Part shown: positions 1 through 11,019 of the stretch, one piece after another
Layout of the letters: each line of letters starts with the position of its first letter
Numbering within the stretch: position 1 is the stretch's first letter
Assembly: GCA_947044365.1 (NCBI GenBank)
Contig: OX345636.1
Location: 48,834,896 to 48,898,895, forward strand
Source of the DNA: Petrosia ficiformis
Lineage: Eukaryota; Porifera; Demospongiae; Haplosclerida; Petrosiidae
Reading direction: 5' to 3'
DNA: 64,000 nucleotides
Position numbers and translations under genes: made by a program
The notes under the pieces: model-generated
Told to the model about the DNA's origin: nothing
The model's input: the letters and a program-made list of their open reading frames with translations, nothing else
Databases searched by the model: none

Positions 1-474
1 CCAGAATATGATTTATCAGGTAAGAGTATTGTAATCAATAATACTAAAATGTATTTAGGAATTAAATCTTGTGTGGTTCCACTTGGTTTCTATGTTGTAT
101 CACTAGGAATTTTTTCCATTAGGGACATTTGTTTTTGCATCATAAAGTTTATGTTAGTAATGTATGTATATAAATGATCCTCACATTTAAATCAGAACAT
201 AATTGTTACTACATTTGCGCATAATAGATCATAACTACATGATTCCAGGTGGGGACTCATCCAAGGTATGCCTGTGTATTTGTTTATGTATGCATGGTGC
301 TGGTATTCCTTTGTAGATCTGCTGGACATTGACTACACAGAAGGTTTCTGCTGTACTGAATGTGGTTACCAGCCAGATATAATAATCATGGATGCCACTT
401 CTCGGCGGGATCTACTCACTTGGACTCCAATTGTGCATATAACTAATGAAACCGTTAAAAGAACTAGCCGGTAA
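1..474 (+). CDS. 3' end of a gene: last two exons, Cys-rich C-terminal segment
   Basis: Two exons fit one frame. The first (1-19) enters from outside the window and ends TCA-G before a gtaaga donor. The second (317-474) follows a ttgtag acceptor; both are phase 1. The last exon encodes about 52 residues with FCCTECGYQPDIIIMDA, a C-C-x2-C-G pair reminiscent of the small Cys motifs in KDZ-transposon-associated and HMGXB3-like proteins. That link is tentative. The stop is TAA at 472-474 and an AATAAA lies at 477-482, so the 3' UTR would be very short. The upstream reading from 268 to 316 is open but lies before the acceptor and is probably intronic. Function unknown. Confidence 0.45.
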
Positions 475-1130
475 ACAATAAAAAAGATAAACACAAATGA
501 TTCAATAGTGCTCACACACATACCAATGGATATATAGATTCTTTAATTTAAAAATGGTATTTAACTAGTGCATGACTTCACATACGTAATTAATAAATGA
601 ATTTCTGTACCACAAAGAATGTTCTGAAGTGTTGTAATTCTGAATATCTTTAGTTATTTGTTGGGCTATCATACCATTTCATGATAGAAAAAGCTTGTTT
701 GCTTTTAATACTCCATCACAACATGGCATAACAATCCATCAAAGTAACCATTACTTCAATAAAAGTGCAGCTGATTTTAGAACCTCTGATGATTCCACCT
801 GATAAAAGCTAGAAAATGTAATTTAAAACAACATTTTAAACTGACACTAGATAAATATTTCCAAGAGAAAAACTAACAGAGAACATAGAAAACAGGGGAT
901 GAATGCAACACAAGAACTGGCAAAGACAATTAGCTGTGAGTTAGAAACTGTGAAATACCTTCCATATTCGATACAGAGAATAACAGGGGTTGAAGACATA
1001 CACAATCAAATGAGTTGACAAGAACATCAAATTAGGATAAATCAATACTTAAGGAAATGTCAAAGATCCTTAAATGAAATTGTCACACTCTATGATACTA
1101 TGAAGACATGTAATTATTGTAGCTAAGTTT
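475..1130. other. AT-rich intergenic stretch, nothing recognised
   Basis: No long open frame, hairpin or repeat that I can support. It separates the short 3' end of the left gene from a tandem-repeat array. Confidence 0.5.
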
Positions 1131-1865
1131 AATGTGTTGTTATTCAATACTGTTACCAGTCTATTATATATGTGAACAGGGCTTGGAGAGACACACAATT
1201 ATTCAGTATAATGCACCTTTAAACTGAAAACCACTTCTGGATGATTTGAACATAGAAACAAGCAAATATCCTTAGATTCATTACCAATGATCTTTATTTT
1301 TCGTCACTATTAATGCTATTGCCAGTCTATTATACAGTGAACAATTGGGCTTAGAGAGACACACAATTAAATGGAGTTATTCAGTATAATCCACCTTTAA
1401 AATGAAATCCCATTAAGGATGATTAAAACTAGCAAAGATACTTAGCTTTATTACTAAAGATACTTATCTTCCATCACTATTAAATACTATTACTAGTATT
1501 ACTAGTCTATTATACAGTGAACAGTTGTGCTTGGAGAGACACATATAAGTTGTAATTATATTTAGTATAATTCACCATTAAAATGAAATCCAATTAGGGA
1601 TGATGAAAACATAGAAACTAGTAAAGATCCTTAGTTTCATTACCAAATATCCTTATCTTCTGTTGCTTTAAATACTGTGATCAGTGAGGTAAAGTGAACA
1701 ATTGGGCTTGGAGAGACCCACAATTAAATGGAGTTATTCAGTATAATTCACCTTTATAATGAAATCCAATTAGGAATGATTAAAACCTAAAAACTAGCAA
1801 AGATCCTTAGCTTCATTACCAAAGATCCTTATTTTCTGTCAATTTAAATACTGTGAATTGTTGTC
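1130..1865. repeat. Tandem repeat, unit about 165-180 bp, four copies
   Basis: The phrase CCAGTCTATTATA recurs near 1158, 1322 and 1503, followed each time by GTGAACA..GGGCTTGGAGAGACACA, TTCAGTATAAT..CACCTTTA and AGCAAAGATCCTTAG-like stretches. A fourth, more diverged copy starts near 1680. Units differ by small indels and substitutions, so the array is old. No coding potential. Confidence 0.75.
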
Positions 1866-1869
1866 ATTG

Positions 1870-2475
1870 TAACGGGATGGAATTCCTTTCCACATTTTTG
1901 TCTCCGAAGAGACCTTTTGTATCGTTGAATCAGTAAATTCTGTCATAGTTTTCACTGACTTAGCATTCAATTTGGTCTACAGCCCGTGCGATTTCAACGG
2001 CTTTACAAAATGTCAAGTTCTTTTCTGAGAGTAAACGTTTTCAAACGTTTCACTTCTTAGACCACAAACGAACCTATCTCGAAGAGGTTCGTCTAAGTCA
2101 AATTTACAATTGGTAGACAGTTCCTTTAATTCTGCCTTAAAATCCTAATGGACTCCCCTGCCTTTTGCTCACGGCAATAAAGGTAAATCTCTCTGCAATA
2201 ACAGATGGAGTAGGATCAAAATGTGCTTTAAGGACGTCTATGATTGCATCTAGTCCTTTCTCCTTTGGTTTGTCGGGTGAAGTTAGATCACGTAGTAGAG
2301 CATAATTCTTGGCCCCAATTGTGCTCAGAAAAACAGCTACCTGCTTTTCAGGTACTACATCGTTTGCTTCGAAGTAGAGTTTCAGGCATTCTTCATACGT
2401 TTCGAATGACTCTAACTCCGGATTACATTCTTGCATGCATCCAAATTTCCCTGCTACTGCCATCCTTGTCGCCAA
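1870..2475 (-). pseudogene. Ty3/Gypsy-type gag fragment, broken
   Basis: On the minus strand an open segment (2475-2137) reads like the N-terminal half of a retrotransposon Gag: an LYFEAND segment, AVFLSTIGAKNYALLRDL, then a KAHFDPTPSVIAERF block. Past its stop the similarity continues in other frames (LRDRFVCGL, near 2095-2050), so at least two frameshifts or stops separate the pieces. Zinc knuckle, protease and polymerase are absent nearby. LTR retrotransposon family; the call rests on recognised motifs. Confidence 0.75.
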
Positions 2476-2611
2476 TGTGATATCTTTACTTGTGATTAAA
2501 ATGGATTAAACAGTAACAAGAGGTACAGAAGTCAACTCATGCATCAATCAAAACATGTGTTCTAACTGAGCATGCTCAGAAACTCCCACAAAATAAACAT
2601 ACTACAATAGT

Positions 2612-2670
2612 ATTGTTATAGTATGGTTATAGTATGGTTATAGTATGGTTATAGTATGGTATGGTATGAT
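2612..2670. repeat. Short tandem repeat of TATGGTTATAG units
   Basis: About four units of an 11-12 bp motif (TATAGTATGGT) in direct succession, then a shorter TATGG run. Microsatellite-type repeat; no function inferred. Confidence 0.8.
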
Positions 2671-2737
2671 TACTATACAAACTTCACTATTTTTATTAAA
2701 AGAAAGACAGTGCTAATAGATATTTAACCCTATTACA

Positions 2738-2920
2738 GCACTAGAAGCTTTTACAGCTGGAACTTCTTGAATAATAAAATATCTTTTTTCTATGAGGTTT
2801 CTGATTAGTGAGATTCAGATTAGTACTGTAGTACTGTAGGATCTTTATAGATAGATTGTCAGTAGCAATCATACCTATGTCACTCCCTCATGTATCCTCT
2901 AAATTCAACATTGCAAGTTT
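2738..2920. repeat. Direct repeat, copy 1 (copy 2 at 3510-3720)
   Basis: Runs from TTACAGCTGGAACTTC to ATTCAACATTGCAAG. It matches 3510-3720 with small indels; both hold GAGATTCAGATT, TAGATAGATT and CAGTAGCAATCATACCTATG. The copies lie about 770 bp apart in the same orientation. No coding potential. Confidence 0.75.
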
Positions 2921-3509
2921 GAAATAAAATAATATTAGAATTTTTTTTGGCTTTGTTTCTTATTAGAATATGAATAGTACATTAATAGGTATGTTTATAA
3001 TAAAATTATTTTGTGATGTAAAAAATAATAACGAATACATAACTAAGTAGCTTGGTGTGAACATAGAAACTGTTGACAATATTCTTTTTTTCAGGGAAAA
3101 AGACACTGCCAAATTAGTTATTTTTAAAACACAATTAATTATTGGCAGAATGTAAGTAATTAGGTTCCTAGCAATTAAGAAAACTAGCATTTGCCATACT
3201 GTGAATCTACATTAAAATTTAAGATTTGTTGACAAACTATCATAATTTTGCAATTGAAAACATTGATAACCAATACTATTTATCCACAAATAGGAATGAA
3301 ATTCCTGGACTTCAGCCAAAAACAGAAAAATAAATGGGAGCAGCTTTTATGAGGTAAATACATATGTATGATTATAATTCTTTCATTCCTTTGTGTCACT
3401 CAAAAGCTCTCGATTCATTTGTAGTTAGGAATAAGAAATGTGTGAATGAACCACCAATACATACATGTAGGTTTGGCCACAAATGCATGTAATGAAGTAA
3501 ACAAGTAGC

Positions 3510-3720
3510 TGTTACAGCTAGAACTTCCAACCTTCTTGAATAATAAAATATCATTAATGCCTATCGAATTTGCAAGGATTCTGATGAACGAGATTCAGAT
3601 TGGTAAGGGTTTACTGTAGTGGTTGGGTCTTTGTAGATAGATTCTCAGTAGCAATCATACCTATGTCACTTCTTCATGTATCATCTATATTGAATTTTTA
3701 GTTCAACATTGCAAGCTTTG
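3510..3720. repeat. Direct repeat, copy 2
   Basis: Partner of 2738-2920. This copy is longer by insertions after AACTTCC and before the final CAACATTGCAAG. It lies just outside the 3' end of the pogo-like transposase remnant, so it could belong to that element's flank. Confidence 0.7.
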
Positions 3721-3743
3721 TCTTTCCTTCTCCTCTCCTTTTT

Positions 3744-5790
3744 TTAAAACTCTCTTTTCTTCTTGCATTCTTTCTCTTTTAACATAGCTAGGCCATTTGA
3801 ACCTGTCAATACCCTAGTACCACACACTCGACTGTCAGATGGCTGTCTAGATTTTGGAGTTACTGGTACGTACTGTATCAAGTACTTTGATAAATTGTCT
3901 GATGCATCACTTATAGATGAGCCTACACTAGAAGCAGTGGACGTACCTGATCCAGTGGGTACAGTTGCTAAGACAGGGGTAGATGTTTCTATTACATTGC
4001 CATTGTCCATTTGTGTACAGATAGGTGTGGTCATACATTTCCGAGTGTTAGGTTCAGAAGGAGAACTTTCATTATGATGTTCAAGCTCTGGGATGATTAC
4101 AGGAGTACATGGGAACATGTCATTGAAGTATTGAGCCACTGAGACACTTCTCTGTAAACTTTCTACAAATAGTTTAGACTCAGCCAACGAAGATAGTGTT
4201 CATCATATACATGTAAGTCATATCCGCCATCGTGTCTTCTTCAAAATTAAAGTTCCTCTTCTGTGAAAACAGCAGCATTTTTGCCAGGTGAAACATAATC
4301 AATGTCAGTAGCCATTTGAACAGAGTCAAGTTCCTGTTCCATGTTCTGAATCAGTTCCCTTTCCAAGCCTTGATTCTTCTTTTTCTGTACTAAGGTGTCA
4401 AAAGGGTCATAATCTAGAACAGCTTTTGGATTGAAGTGATATATTCCACAGGACTACGGATGATTGTTGATGGCAACGTAGTGTTCAGCCATGCCTCTGA
4501 CAGGAGGGAACTAAATTGGTCTTTAGTAATTGCCAATCCAGGATAGGTTTGAATATACTTGTGACAAACTTCATGTCAGTGAGCCTTGAGTAGACCAAAA
4601 ACAAAAACAAACCTGCTGTATCAAGGGGTTGCATCTCATGTATAGTGTGAGGCACTAACGTAAACAAAATGACATCATTCTCTTTGGCAATCCTGACAGC
4701 CTTGGGATTGTGATGAGAACTACGTATGCACATCAAGCACCAGTAGAAGTGGACACACAAGAAGGAACAGCACGTTTCAGAAAATGATCAGATAACCAGC
4801 CCTTTAATAATTTCATATCAAACCAACCAGCCAGTGGTTCCATAAGTAGTACCAGGCACTTCTCTCTTAGTCCACCCCATATTAAAGTTCTTTTCATCAA
4901 ATATCACAAAGGGTGTCAGAGTAGTAGTACCAGTAACATTTACACAACCAATTACAGTAATTTGGGTTTTGTTACCTGACCATAATCTTTTTGCATATTT
5001 TGAAATGACTATTTAGGGTTTCAGTATTATTAGTGGCATCCATACGTACAGTAGCAGTTGAGTCAACCTAACAAAGTGAATTATGCTCTTAGAAATGAAG
5101 TCCACAAAAAAACAGACACCAGGAAACAACACGACGGCAGCCGAACTTGAACCACTGACCATTGGATCAAGAGGCTCAAGCTCTAACCACTAAGCTGTAG
5201 AGGCTCAAGCTCTAACCACTAAGCAGTAGTGGCTTAGTGGTTAGAGCTTGAGCCTCTTGATCCAATGGTCATTGGTTTGAGTTTGGCTGCGGTCGTGTTG
5301 TTTTTTGGAGAAGTGTGTCTGCTTTTCTGTAGACTTCATTGCTAATGTAACACCGTTAGAAGGTTTTTTTCCTAATTAACTTCGCATATATGCTCATAGA
5401 AACGACAAAACCACAATTGAATTGTCTTCTTTTTATGCAAGACAACCTTTTCAATTGTAATTGATTCAGCACTTGAGTGCTACCAACAATTTCAATAAAA
5501 TTAACAAGATCTATCTCTTTATTTTCACTCAAGTTCGACCTATGTCCTGGTTTATTTGCATGTTCATATGTCAATCTTGAAGAGTGGTACGTGAAACATT
5601 ACATTCTAAGGCAGCTTTACTAACACTAATTCCACCTTTTCATAACATCCGTGGCAGCAATCATGGACTCTTCTGTCCACTGTTTTTTTTTTTTTTTATC
5701 AGTGTGTTTTGGATTGCCAAACTTAGGTGGGGCTGACTTTGATCACAAATGCCTTCTTCTTCTTGGCATCATTCATTTCCTGAAGTAGAC
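3744..5790 (-). pseudogene. pogo/Tigger-type DDE transposase, broken
   Basis: Read on the minus strand from about 5790: basic start, WTEESMIAA, then SKAALECNVSRTTLQD of a helix-turn-helix DNA-binding region, then an SENKEIDLVNFIEI segment. Later (4740-4560) come SSHHNPKAVRIAKEND and HTIHEMQPLDT, the conserved block before the third catalytic acid in CENP-B/pogo-like transposases. The last open segment (4187-3744) is an Ser/Thr-rich tail. Segments lie in different frames with stops between them, and a 252-bp foldback element sits inside (5092-5343). The catalytic core is not continuous, so the copy is dead. Confidence 0.75.
5092..5343. mobile_element. Foldback (inverted-repeat) element with tRNA-like A and B boxes
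   Basis: Two arms of about 115 bp face each other around a 20-bp centre: AATGAAGTCC.. on the left, ..GACTTCATT on the right. The right arm holds TGGCTTAGTGG, a full match to the RNA polymerase III A-box pattern, followed some 40 bp on by a weaker B-box (GGTTTGAGTTT). The left arm, read in reverse, keeps GGTTCAAGTTC at that place. So each arm looks like a tRNA-derived SINE head, joined head to head. It interrupts the pogo-like transposase. Target duplication not clear. Confidence 0.7.
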
Positions 5791-6204
5791 AAGATTGTAG
5801 ATATACATATAATAATGCTTCAATACTTACCTACAGCACAAGTGACGAATGATTGATCATGTGATCAAGTGATCTCCAAATTATACTTAATTATATTGCG
5901 TATGTACAACGTATTGACAATGCCGATAATAGGTACATGCCAATAATTAGTCGCTTACACTAAGAACAACATTGATAAAAATACGTGTAAACCTTCATTT
6001 ACTTTTTGCTGACAAAACTTCTAATATTGTTTTCCCATTTTCATCCCAGCTAATACATGTATGAAGCAAGTCTTCACAATGTGTATCAGCAATACTAGAT
6101 ACACACTCCTTGATAACAGCACTCAGCTTCACGTCAGGGTGCTATCTTTGGGTTGAGGTCTGATATTACCTATACACACATCAAAGCCATGCTATATGTG
6201 TTAT

Positions 6205-6345
6205 ATATAACATGTTTCAGAGGTCTATATGCGTTATATAAACCTGCCACGAGGTAAGATATCACCCGAGGGCGTAGCCCGAGGGTGATATCATCCGAGT
6301 TGGCAGGTTTATATAACGCATATAGACCTCTGAAACATGTTATAT
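6205..6345. mobile_element. Palindromic element P1, copy 1
   Basis: A nearly perfect inverted repeat of about 141 bp. Arms begin ATATAACATGTTTCAGA and run through GTCTATATGCG and AACCTGCC to the centre CACCCGAGGGCGTAGCCCGAGGGTG. It could form one long hairpin. The second copy at 35607-35712 lacks most of this centre. No coding capacity; a non-autonomous foldback or MITE-like element. Confidence 0.8.
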
Positions 6346-6357
6346 CTGATATATTTT

Positions 6358-6531
6358 AGAATGAGATTCATACCTTGGATTGTCCTGCAAGAGATTGTCA
6401 TTGAGTCCGTAAGAAATCGCCGTCGAGTTTCACAAGGTTGATATTTTAAAATATCAACCTATTTTGAGGTTTATATGAGAAATATAAACTTACACGCCCC
6501 ATAGAAATGTATGGGCTATGAATCTCATTAT

Positions 6532-6536
<5 letters not shown>
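6358..6536. mobile_element. Palindromic element P2, copy 1
   Basis: Arms AGAATGAGATTCATA on the left and TATGAATCTCATT on the right enclose a body with two more small palindromes, GGTTGATATTTTAAAATATC and a TTTATATGAGAAATATAAA hairpin. It ends against an (AT)n tract. A second copy lies at 35738-35915 in the same orientation. Confidence 0.7.
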
Positions 6537-6570
<34 letters not shown>

Positions 6571-6862
6571 GCACATGTATATTATATAGTATGTTTACAG
6601 GTCCTATATACAGGAACTGAGTTTTGTGTGTAAGGATGTGATAGAGTCCGAGCCTGCAAGTGCTATATCACATTCGAGGACACAAAACAAGGGTCCTATA
6701 TGCAGTATATAGGACCTATTAGCATACTATATACAATATCTTCTTATATGATGGTGAGATCTCCTGCATAGTTACCACATCAAAGAGATGATGTCACCAT
6801 CATACTATATATATGTATATATAATTATATATATATATATATATATTATATACATGTATAAA

Positions 6863-6911
<49 letters not shown>

Positions 6912-6965
6912 TGTATATACATATATATATATATATATATGATTATATTATCCTACCCTACATTT
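6536..6965. repeat. (AT)n microsatellite tracts around P3
   Basis: Runs of ATATAT at 6536-6566 and through most of 6795-6945, broken by short TAATTATA or TGTATA interruptions. They frame P3. Elsewhere in the window the palindromic elements also sit inside such tracts. Confidence 0.9.
6596..6812. mobile_element. Palindromic element P3, copy 1
   Basis: Palindromic core 6598-6720 (AGGTCCTATATAC .. GTATATAGGACCT) with inner stem GAGTTTTGTGT / ACACAAAAC and centre near GAGCCTGCAAG. A tail with CTCCTGCATAGTTACCACATC follows. Other copies: 35380-35600 (same strand) and 15860-16085 (reverse). AT tracts lie on both sides. Confidence 0.75.
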
Positions 6966-7161
6966 CCAATTGAAGCCCAGATGTATATTTTTGTATATTG
7001 TATATATACCTGCTACTAGGTTGATATTTTTACATATACTACCTCCACAACATGCACAAAGATGGTAGACCATTGTATGCTGAAATTCCTTGTAATGAAT
7101 AAATGATGAATTATAACAATTGATACACTTCTACAGAAAAAAATGTCCATCCACTCATTAG

Positions 7162-7640
7162 CTACTTGTTAAAGTTAATGTTAATTATACATCCATGAAG
7201 ACCCTTAATCTCATTCTCTTTGTCTGCATGGCTATGTGGTGCAATCATTTGTGAGATAGTTTGGCTCTGCTCACTTGCCATCATTGTTGTAGGTTTAGAA
7301 ACCTTTACACGCTGCTGATCACTTGTTCGCTCATATTGACAAACACCAACACTCAAATACTCTGACCGCTCCATAATGAGTTTTCAGCATGGAACTTAAG
7401 CCATTCTTTAAACACATTAAAGGCCCACAGCTGAGATGTCTCGCTGTTCTTACAACTTGGCTTTTTCTAGATAAGTGTACTTCATCATCACAGGTCTCGA
7501 TGAACCTTTTTGTTGGTGGTTGTCTGGTTGACAACCTTGTGCTATCACCAGTTTCTCAGAGAGTGGCTTATGACATAAGGAAAGGGAAGGCCTTTTTTTC
7601 TTGTTAGACAAAATTTCACCTTCTTTACACTGAGTCATTG
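7162..7640 (-). pseudogene. Unrecognised ORF remnant, copy 1
   Basis: Minus-strand open pieces in shifting frames. The first contains KKKRPSLSLCHKPLSEKLVIAQGCQ; the next has ETCDDEVHLSRKSQVV. The same sequence recurs at 36510-36953, where the two pieces are in one frame (99 residues); here an extra 14 bp splits them. I do not recognise the family. Its place among decayed elements suggests transposon origin; this is inference. Confidence 0.45.
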
Positions 7641-7794
7641 ATTAAAAAGAATACCAACAGAGAAGACAAAAAGAGCAACTTCCTAACAAGGCAATGATGG
7701 CAAATGCGGGATTGTGCACATGTGCTGACACACCTCCAATAAATAATTGAAAAATGGGTGAGTAACTAAATAGAATGCTACTGCTGGGAAATAT

Positions 7795-7975
7795 GATCAT
7801 AATATAATTATATCAGATATATAATGATTATTTAGTGTATATGCGATATATATGATATATACAGCTGTCCTCATATGTTTTGTAGAAATATCACCCTTGT
7901 ATTTCTACAAAACTTCCTTGGACAGCCGTATATATTGTATATACACCTAATAATCATTATATATATTACATCCGG
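7795..7975. mobile_element. Palindromic element P5, copy 1 (centre deleted)
   Basis: Arms ATAATGATTATTTAGTGTATA on the left and its complement ending TAATAATCATTATAT on the right, with inner arms TTTTGTAGAAATATCACCC / TATTTCTACAAAACTT. The copy at 37130-37308 has a 20-odd-bp centre with CTTGGGCCTGCAGCCCTTGG; here that centre is missing. Confidence 0.75.
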
Positions 7976-8064
7976 AAAATATAGAACAGGATGTGGTAAA
8001 AAAAGTGTGCTATATGGAAAATATAGAACAGTTGGTACCTTTGATGTTAGGCATGAAAGTGCTA

Positions 8065-8146
8065 TAAATATAATTATTATATATGTATATAATTATATAT
8101 ATATATATATATATATACGTATAATTATATATATATATATATAGAT
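8065..8146. repeat. (AT)n tract
   Basis: TATATATAATTATATAT runs with one ACGTATAATTAT break. Any open frame across it only translates the microsatellite. Confidence 0.9.
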
Positions 8147-8389
8147 CATTACTTTATGCTGCCATAAAATTAAAGTTTATTAATCAAAAAATAAATTAAG
8201 GACAAGTTAACTTTCAGATAAAGAACTTTTTCAAAGTTTTTAGGCAGTAAACAACAATGACGTCACCAGTGAATTAGTGATTGATGAATAATTCATAGCT
8301 TCTATATAAAATTGATGATGTTACTATTACCATTACCATTTCCAAAAAATAGTAATCAATGGGTAATTAATTACATTACAAATACGATT

Positions 8390-8750
8390 ACCACATTCCT
8401 GATACAGATAGATAGTAGAGTTGTTTTAGTTAACTAAAACTAATACTAAATCTATTTTAGTATAACCTTTTTCTATTTTAGTTTTTAACTATAGCTAAAA
8501 TATATTATTGATGGCCTTTTAGTTATAGAACTATAACTAATATACTTATAATGGATGTTTTGGTTAACTAAATGTACTTGCAATGGAGTTTGGTTAACTG
8601 CTAATGTACTTATAATTACACTAAGAAGCAGTGTAAATGGATGTACACATTGACAGTTTTAATTTCATGATTGTACTGTAGGTAAAATTTCTAACTGACA
8701 TATTAGTATTTGCTTTTATAATTTTAGTTAACTGAAACAGCACTATGAAA
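8390..8750. repeat. Dispersed repeat rich in GTTAACTA motifs, copy 1
   Basis: Contains many TTAGTTAACTA / ATAACTAAAAC motifs and matches 34485-34805 closely (both hold GATGGCCTTTTAGTTATAG and GATGTACACATTGACAG). Part of it (8330-8440) also matches 38210-38340. The same motif family resumes at 9400-9500 after an inserted TIR element. Confidence 0.75.
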
Positions 8751-8802
8751 ACTATTAGTTAACTATAACTATGTAAAATCAAGAGTATATAATAGAAAGA
8801 GA

Positions 8803-9380
8803 GGGAGAGTATCGCACTTCCGTATAAGCATGTAGCACAATCCTGCGAAAAGTACATGACCGTTATAATAATATTCACGACGTAATCATCACATGTGAAG
8901 TAGGCGATGAGGCGTTGTGTGACCACATTGTAAACAAAGATGGATGATGCAGCAACCACACCATCACGGATCACATCTGTGCAGCGTTCGCCTCATTTAT
9001 CAAGTCGTGTTGCTGGTTCTACAATTAGGGTAGGTGATCTTCCACTGTCGAAGGTTCTTAAAACTTCAGGATTTGTGGCATCTCTCCAGAAAGTTGCAAA
9101 GGAATCTGGCGATCGAGGAATAGTCGGATTTCACTTTGTAAAGTAAGGTAGCTCGGACTGCTCCAAGTCAGCTTCCTCGTCACTGTCGATCTCAAAATCA
9201 CTGTCTTCGTATAGAATATCTCTCTCGAGCTCGGGTATGTAAGCGTATAGTACACTATTCACATGATTATTAAACATGCTTGGGGTTTGTGCACCGCCTT
9301 GTGGTCTAGCACGTACTTTTCACCATCTTCTCAACTCAAGTACTTTTCGCAGGGTTGTGCTATAAGTGCGATACTCTCCC
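8803..9380. mobile_element. DNA element with 17-bp terminal inverted repeats and a small ORF
   Basis: Perfect termini GGGAGAGTATCGCACTT (8803-8819) and its complement (9364-9380); a second inverted match (GCGAAAAGTAC, 8843-8853) lies just inside. It splits the GTTAACTA-rich repeat. Inside, 8940-9146 encodes 68 residues starting MDDAATTPSRITSVQR and ending near a possible donor; it may be the first exon of a lost transposase. No target duplication that I can fix. Confidence 0.65.
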
Positions 9381-9496
9381 GGTCTAATTATATAATTGAA
9401 AATATTAGTTAACTATTACTAAAACATCATTGAAATTGAGAAATTTTAGTTAACTATAACTAAAACAAAATCTCAAAAATGAAACTAAAACAACAC

Positions 9497-9538
9497 TAAT
9501 AGATAGATAGATAGATAGATAAATAAATAGATAGATAG
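9497..9538. repeat. (GATA)n microsatellite
   Basis: About ten GATA units with an AAATAAAT interruption. Confidence 0.9.
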
Positions 9539-9717
9539 CTTTTTATTTGGCACTGCACAGTTCTCACTATGGGCCAGATAGTGCAGTTAACTATGATTAG
9601 TCGTCACTAACAGCACTAACTCTTTGTTAACTGGCACAAAACATATTCCCAATAGCACACATACGTACATGTACTGACCATTGTTGAGCCAATTTGGCTA
9701 ATACTTCAAAATGTGTC

Positions 9718-9742
9718 AAAAACTATATATATATATATATAA

Positions 9743-9793
<51 letters not shown>

Positions 9794-10300
9794 TATATAT
9801 ATACCAAAACTAACAGAAACATCAAAGGGCCACCAGGTTGTAAATATGTGATATACCACCCGGTTCGATAACCGCAGGTGTATATTACTGATATACTCAC
9901 CTCCACATAACAATTGCCTCATACCAAACATGCGCATTACCATCTGACAGCTGAAAAATGGAACCAACATCAAAGAGGAAGAGGTTCTCGTTATCAAGGA
10001 AGAAAAACATTGATACCATGTCTGCTTCACATTTACATTCACTATATCACCCAAGGTAGATGAAATGAAGTGCAAGGTTATACCTAAGAACACAGATAAG
10101 TGTACGCAGTGGGTATAACCTTTTGGCATGTTTGATGTTTCTGTAAGTTACTGAATATATTATATGTACCATGTCTTCTTGGTGTATATGGCGAAAATAA
10201 GACCTTTGCCCCTCAATATCAGCCCTCGGCTTCGCCATATACACCTAGACGCCATGGTATATATATTACATATATATATATAATATTATGTACACATATG

Positions 10301-10344
<44 letters not shown>

Positions 10345-10350
10345 TACATG
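9718..10350. mobile_element. Cluster of AT tracts with three small palindromes
   Basis: (AT)n at 9722-9805 and 10298-10340 bracket palindromic pieces: 9850-9890 with centre CCGGTTCGATAACCG; 10078-10126 with arms AAGGTTATACC / GGTATAACCTT; and 10173-10262 with arms GGTGTATATGGCGAA / TTCGCCATATACACC inside ATACCATG / CATGGTAT. A remnant of the last one recurs at 43160-43200. No coding capacity. Confidence 0.6.
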
Positions 10351-10525
10351 AAAGAGATCTCCTATACCAGCTGGGATTTGGCCCAGGATCCTATAATAAC
10401 TGATTTTAGCACAGCATTACAATAAAGCAAAAACAATTGATATTTGAACTACACATGTAGTACATGTATCTGCCTAGCGGTTTAGAGCTCTTGTAACTTC
10501 TTGCACACGTAGCAGATACAATGTA
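10350..10525. repeat. Dispersed repeat with GCTGGGATTTGGCCCAGGAT, copy 1
   Basis: Matches 38425-38600 and, split by about 450 bp of other sequence, 43225-43305 plus 43755-43890. Shared marks are GAGATCTCCTATA, AACTACACATGTAGTACATG and CTGCCTAGCGGTTTAGAGC. Confidence 0.8.
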
Positions 10526-11019
10526 CATATACATGTGTTAAAGTACAGGTTCAAGAGATTAGTTTGTTTGTCAGTGAGTGTGTCATACCTTTTGTAAAAC
10601 ATATATAATTATCCATTTATTGACAAGTTATTACTTACCTTTATAAAAGTATTAGTGTAGTCTCCATAACTGGACCAGGATCTGAAATTCTCACCAAGAT
10701 GTTCAACACTTGATAATGAACACAAGTAGAAATTATGTAATATAAGATCTGAGTAGAGAAGTCAAAATAATCAGCAAATTATAATTAATTATGCCCACAA
10801 TAAAAAGACACCTATGTCAACTTTCAAAAACATCAATTATAAAAACAACTGGAGTCCACACATCAACAACTTACCCAGTGATATTAATTCTTTGTTCATC
10901 CAATATTATCCTGTGTAAAATAAACACGAAGATTCCAAAGTTATGAAACACTACTATATACTTATAATGTATAAGCTCATAATTATACATGTACATGTAA
11001 TATGCTAATAATCAGGGCT

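Larger units (their letters stand above)
5766..8330. repeat. Segmental duplication block 1, copy 1
   Basis: From CATCATTCATTTCCTGAAG onward this stretch matches 34868-37500 over long runs (for example the passages around GACAATGCCGATAATAGG, CTTCACGTCAGGGTGCTA and ATGGCAAATGC). Differences are indels, substitutions, moved palindromes and an extra insertion in the second copy. The block contains palindromic elements, AT tracts and a small decayed ORF, but no intact gene. Confidence 0.85.

Noticed and set aside
5130..5300. A genuine tRNA gene
   Set aside because: A and B boxes are readable but the clover-leaf arms do not close, and the sequence is one arm of a foldback element.
7875..8144. 89-codon ORF
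   Set aside because: Runs over palindrome P5 and an (AT)n tract; not kept in the paralogous block.
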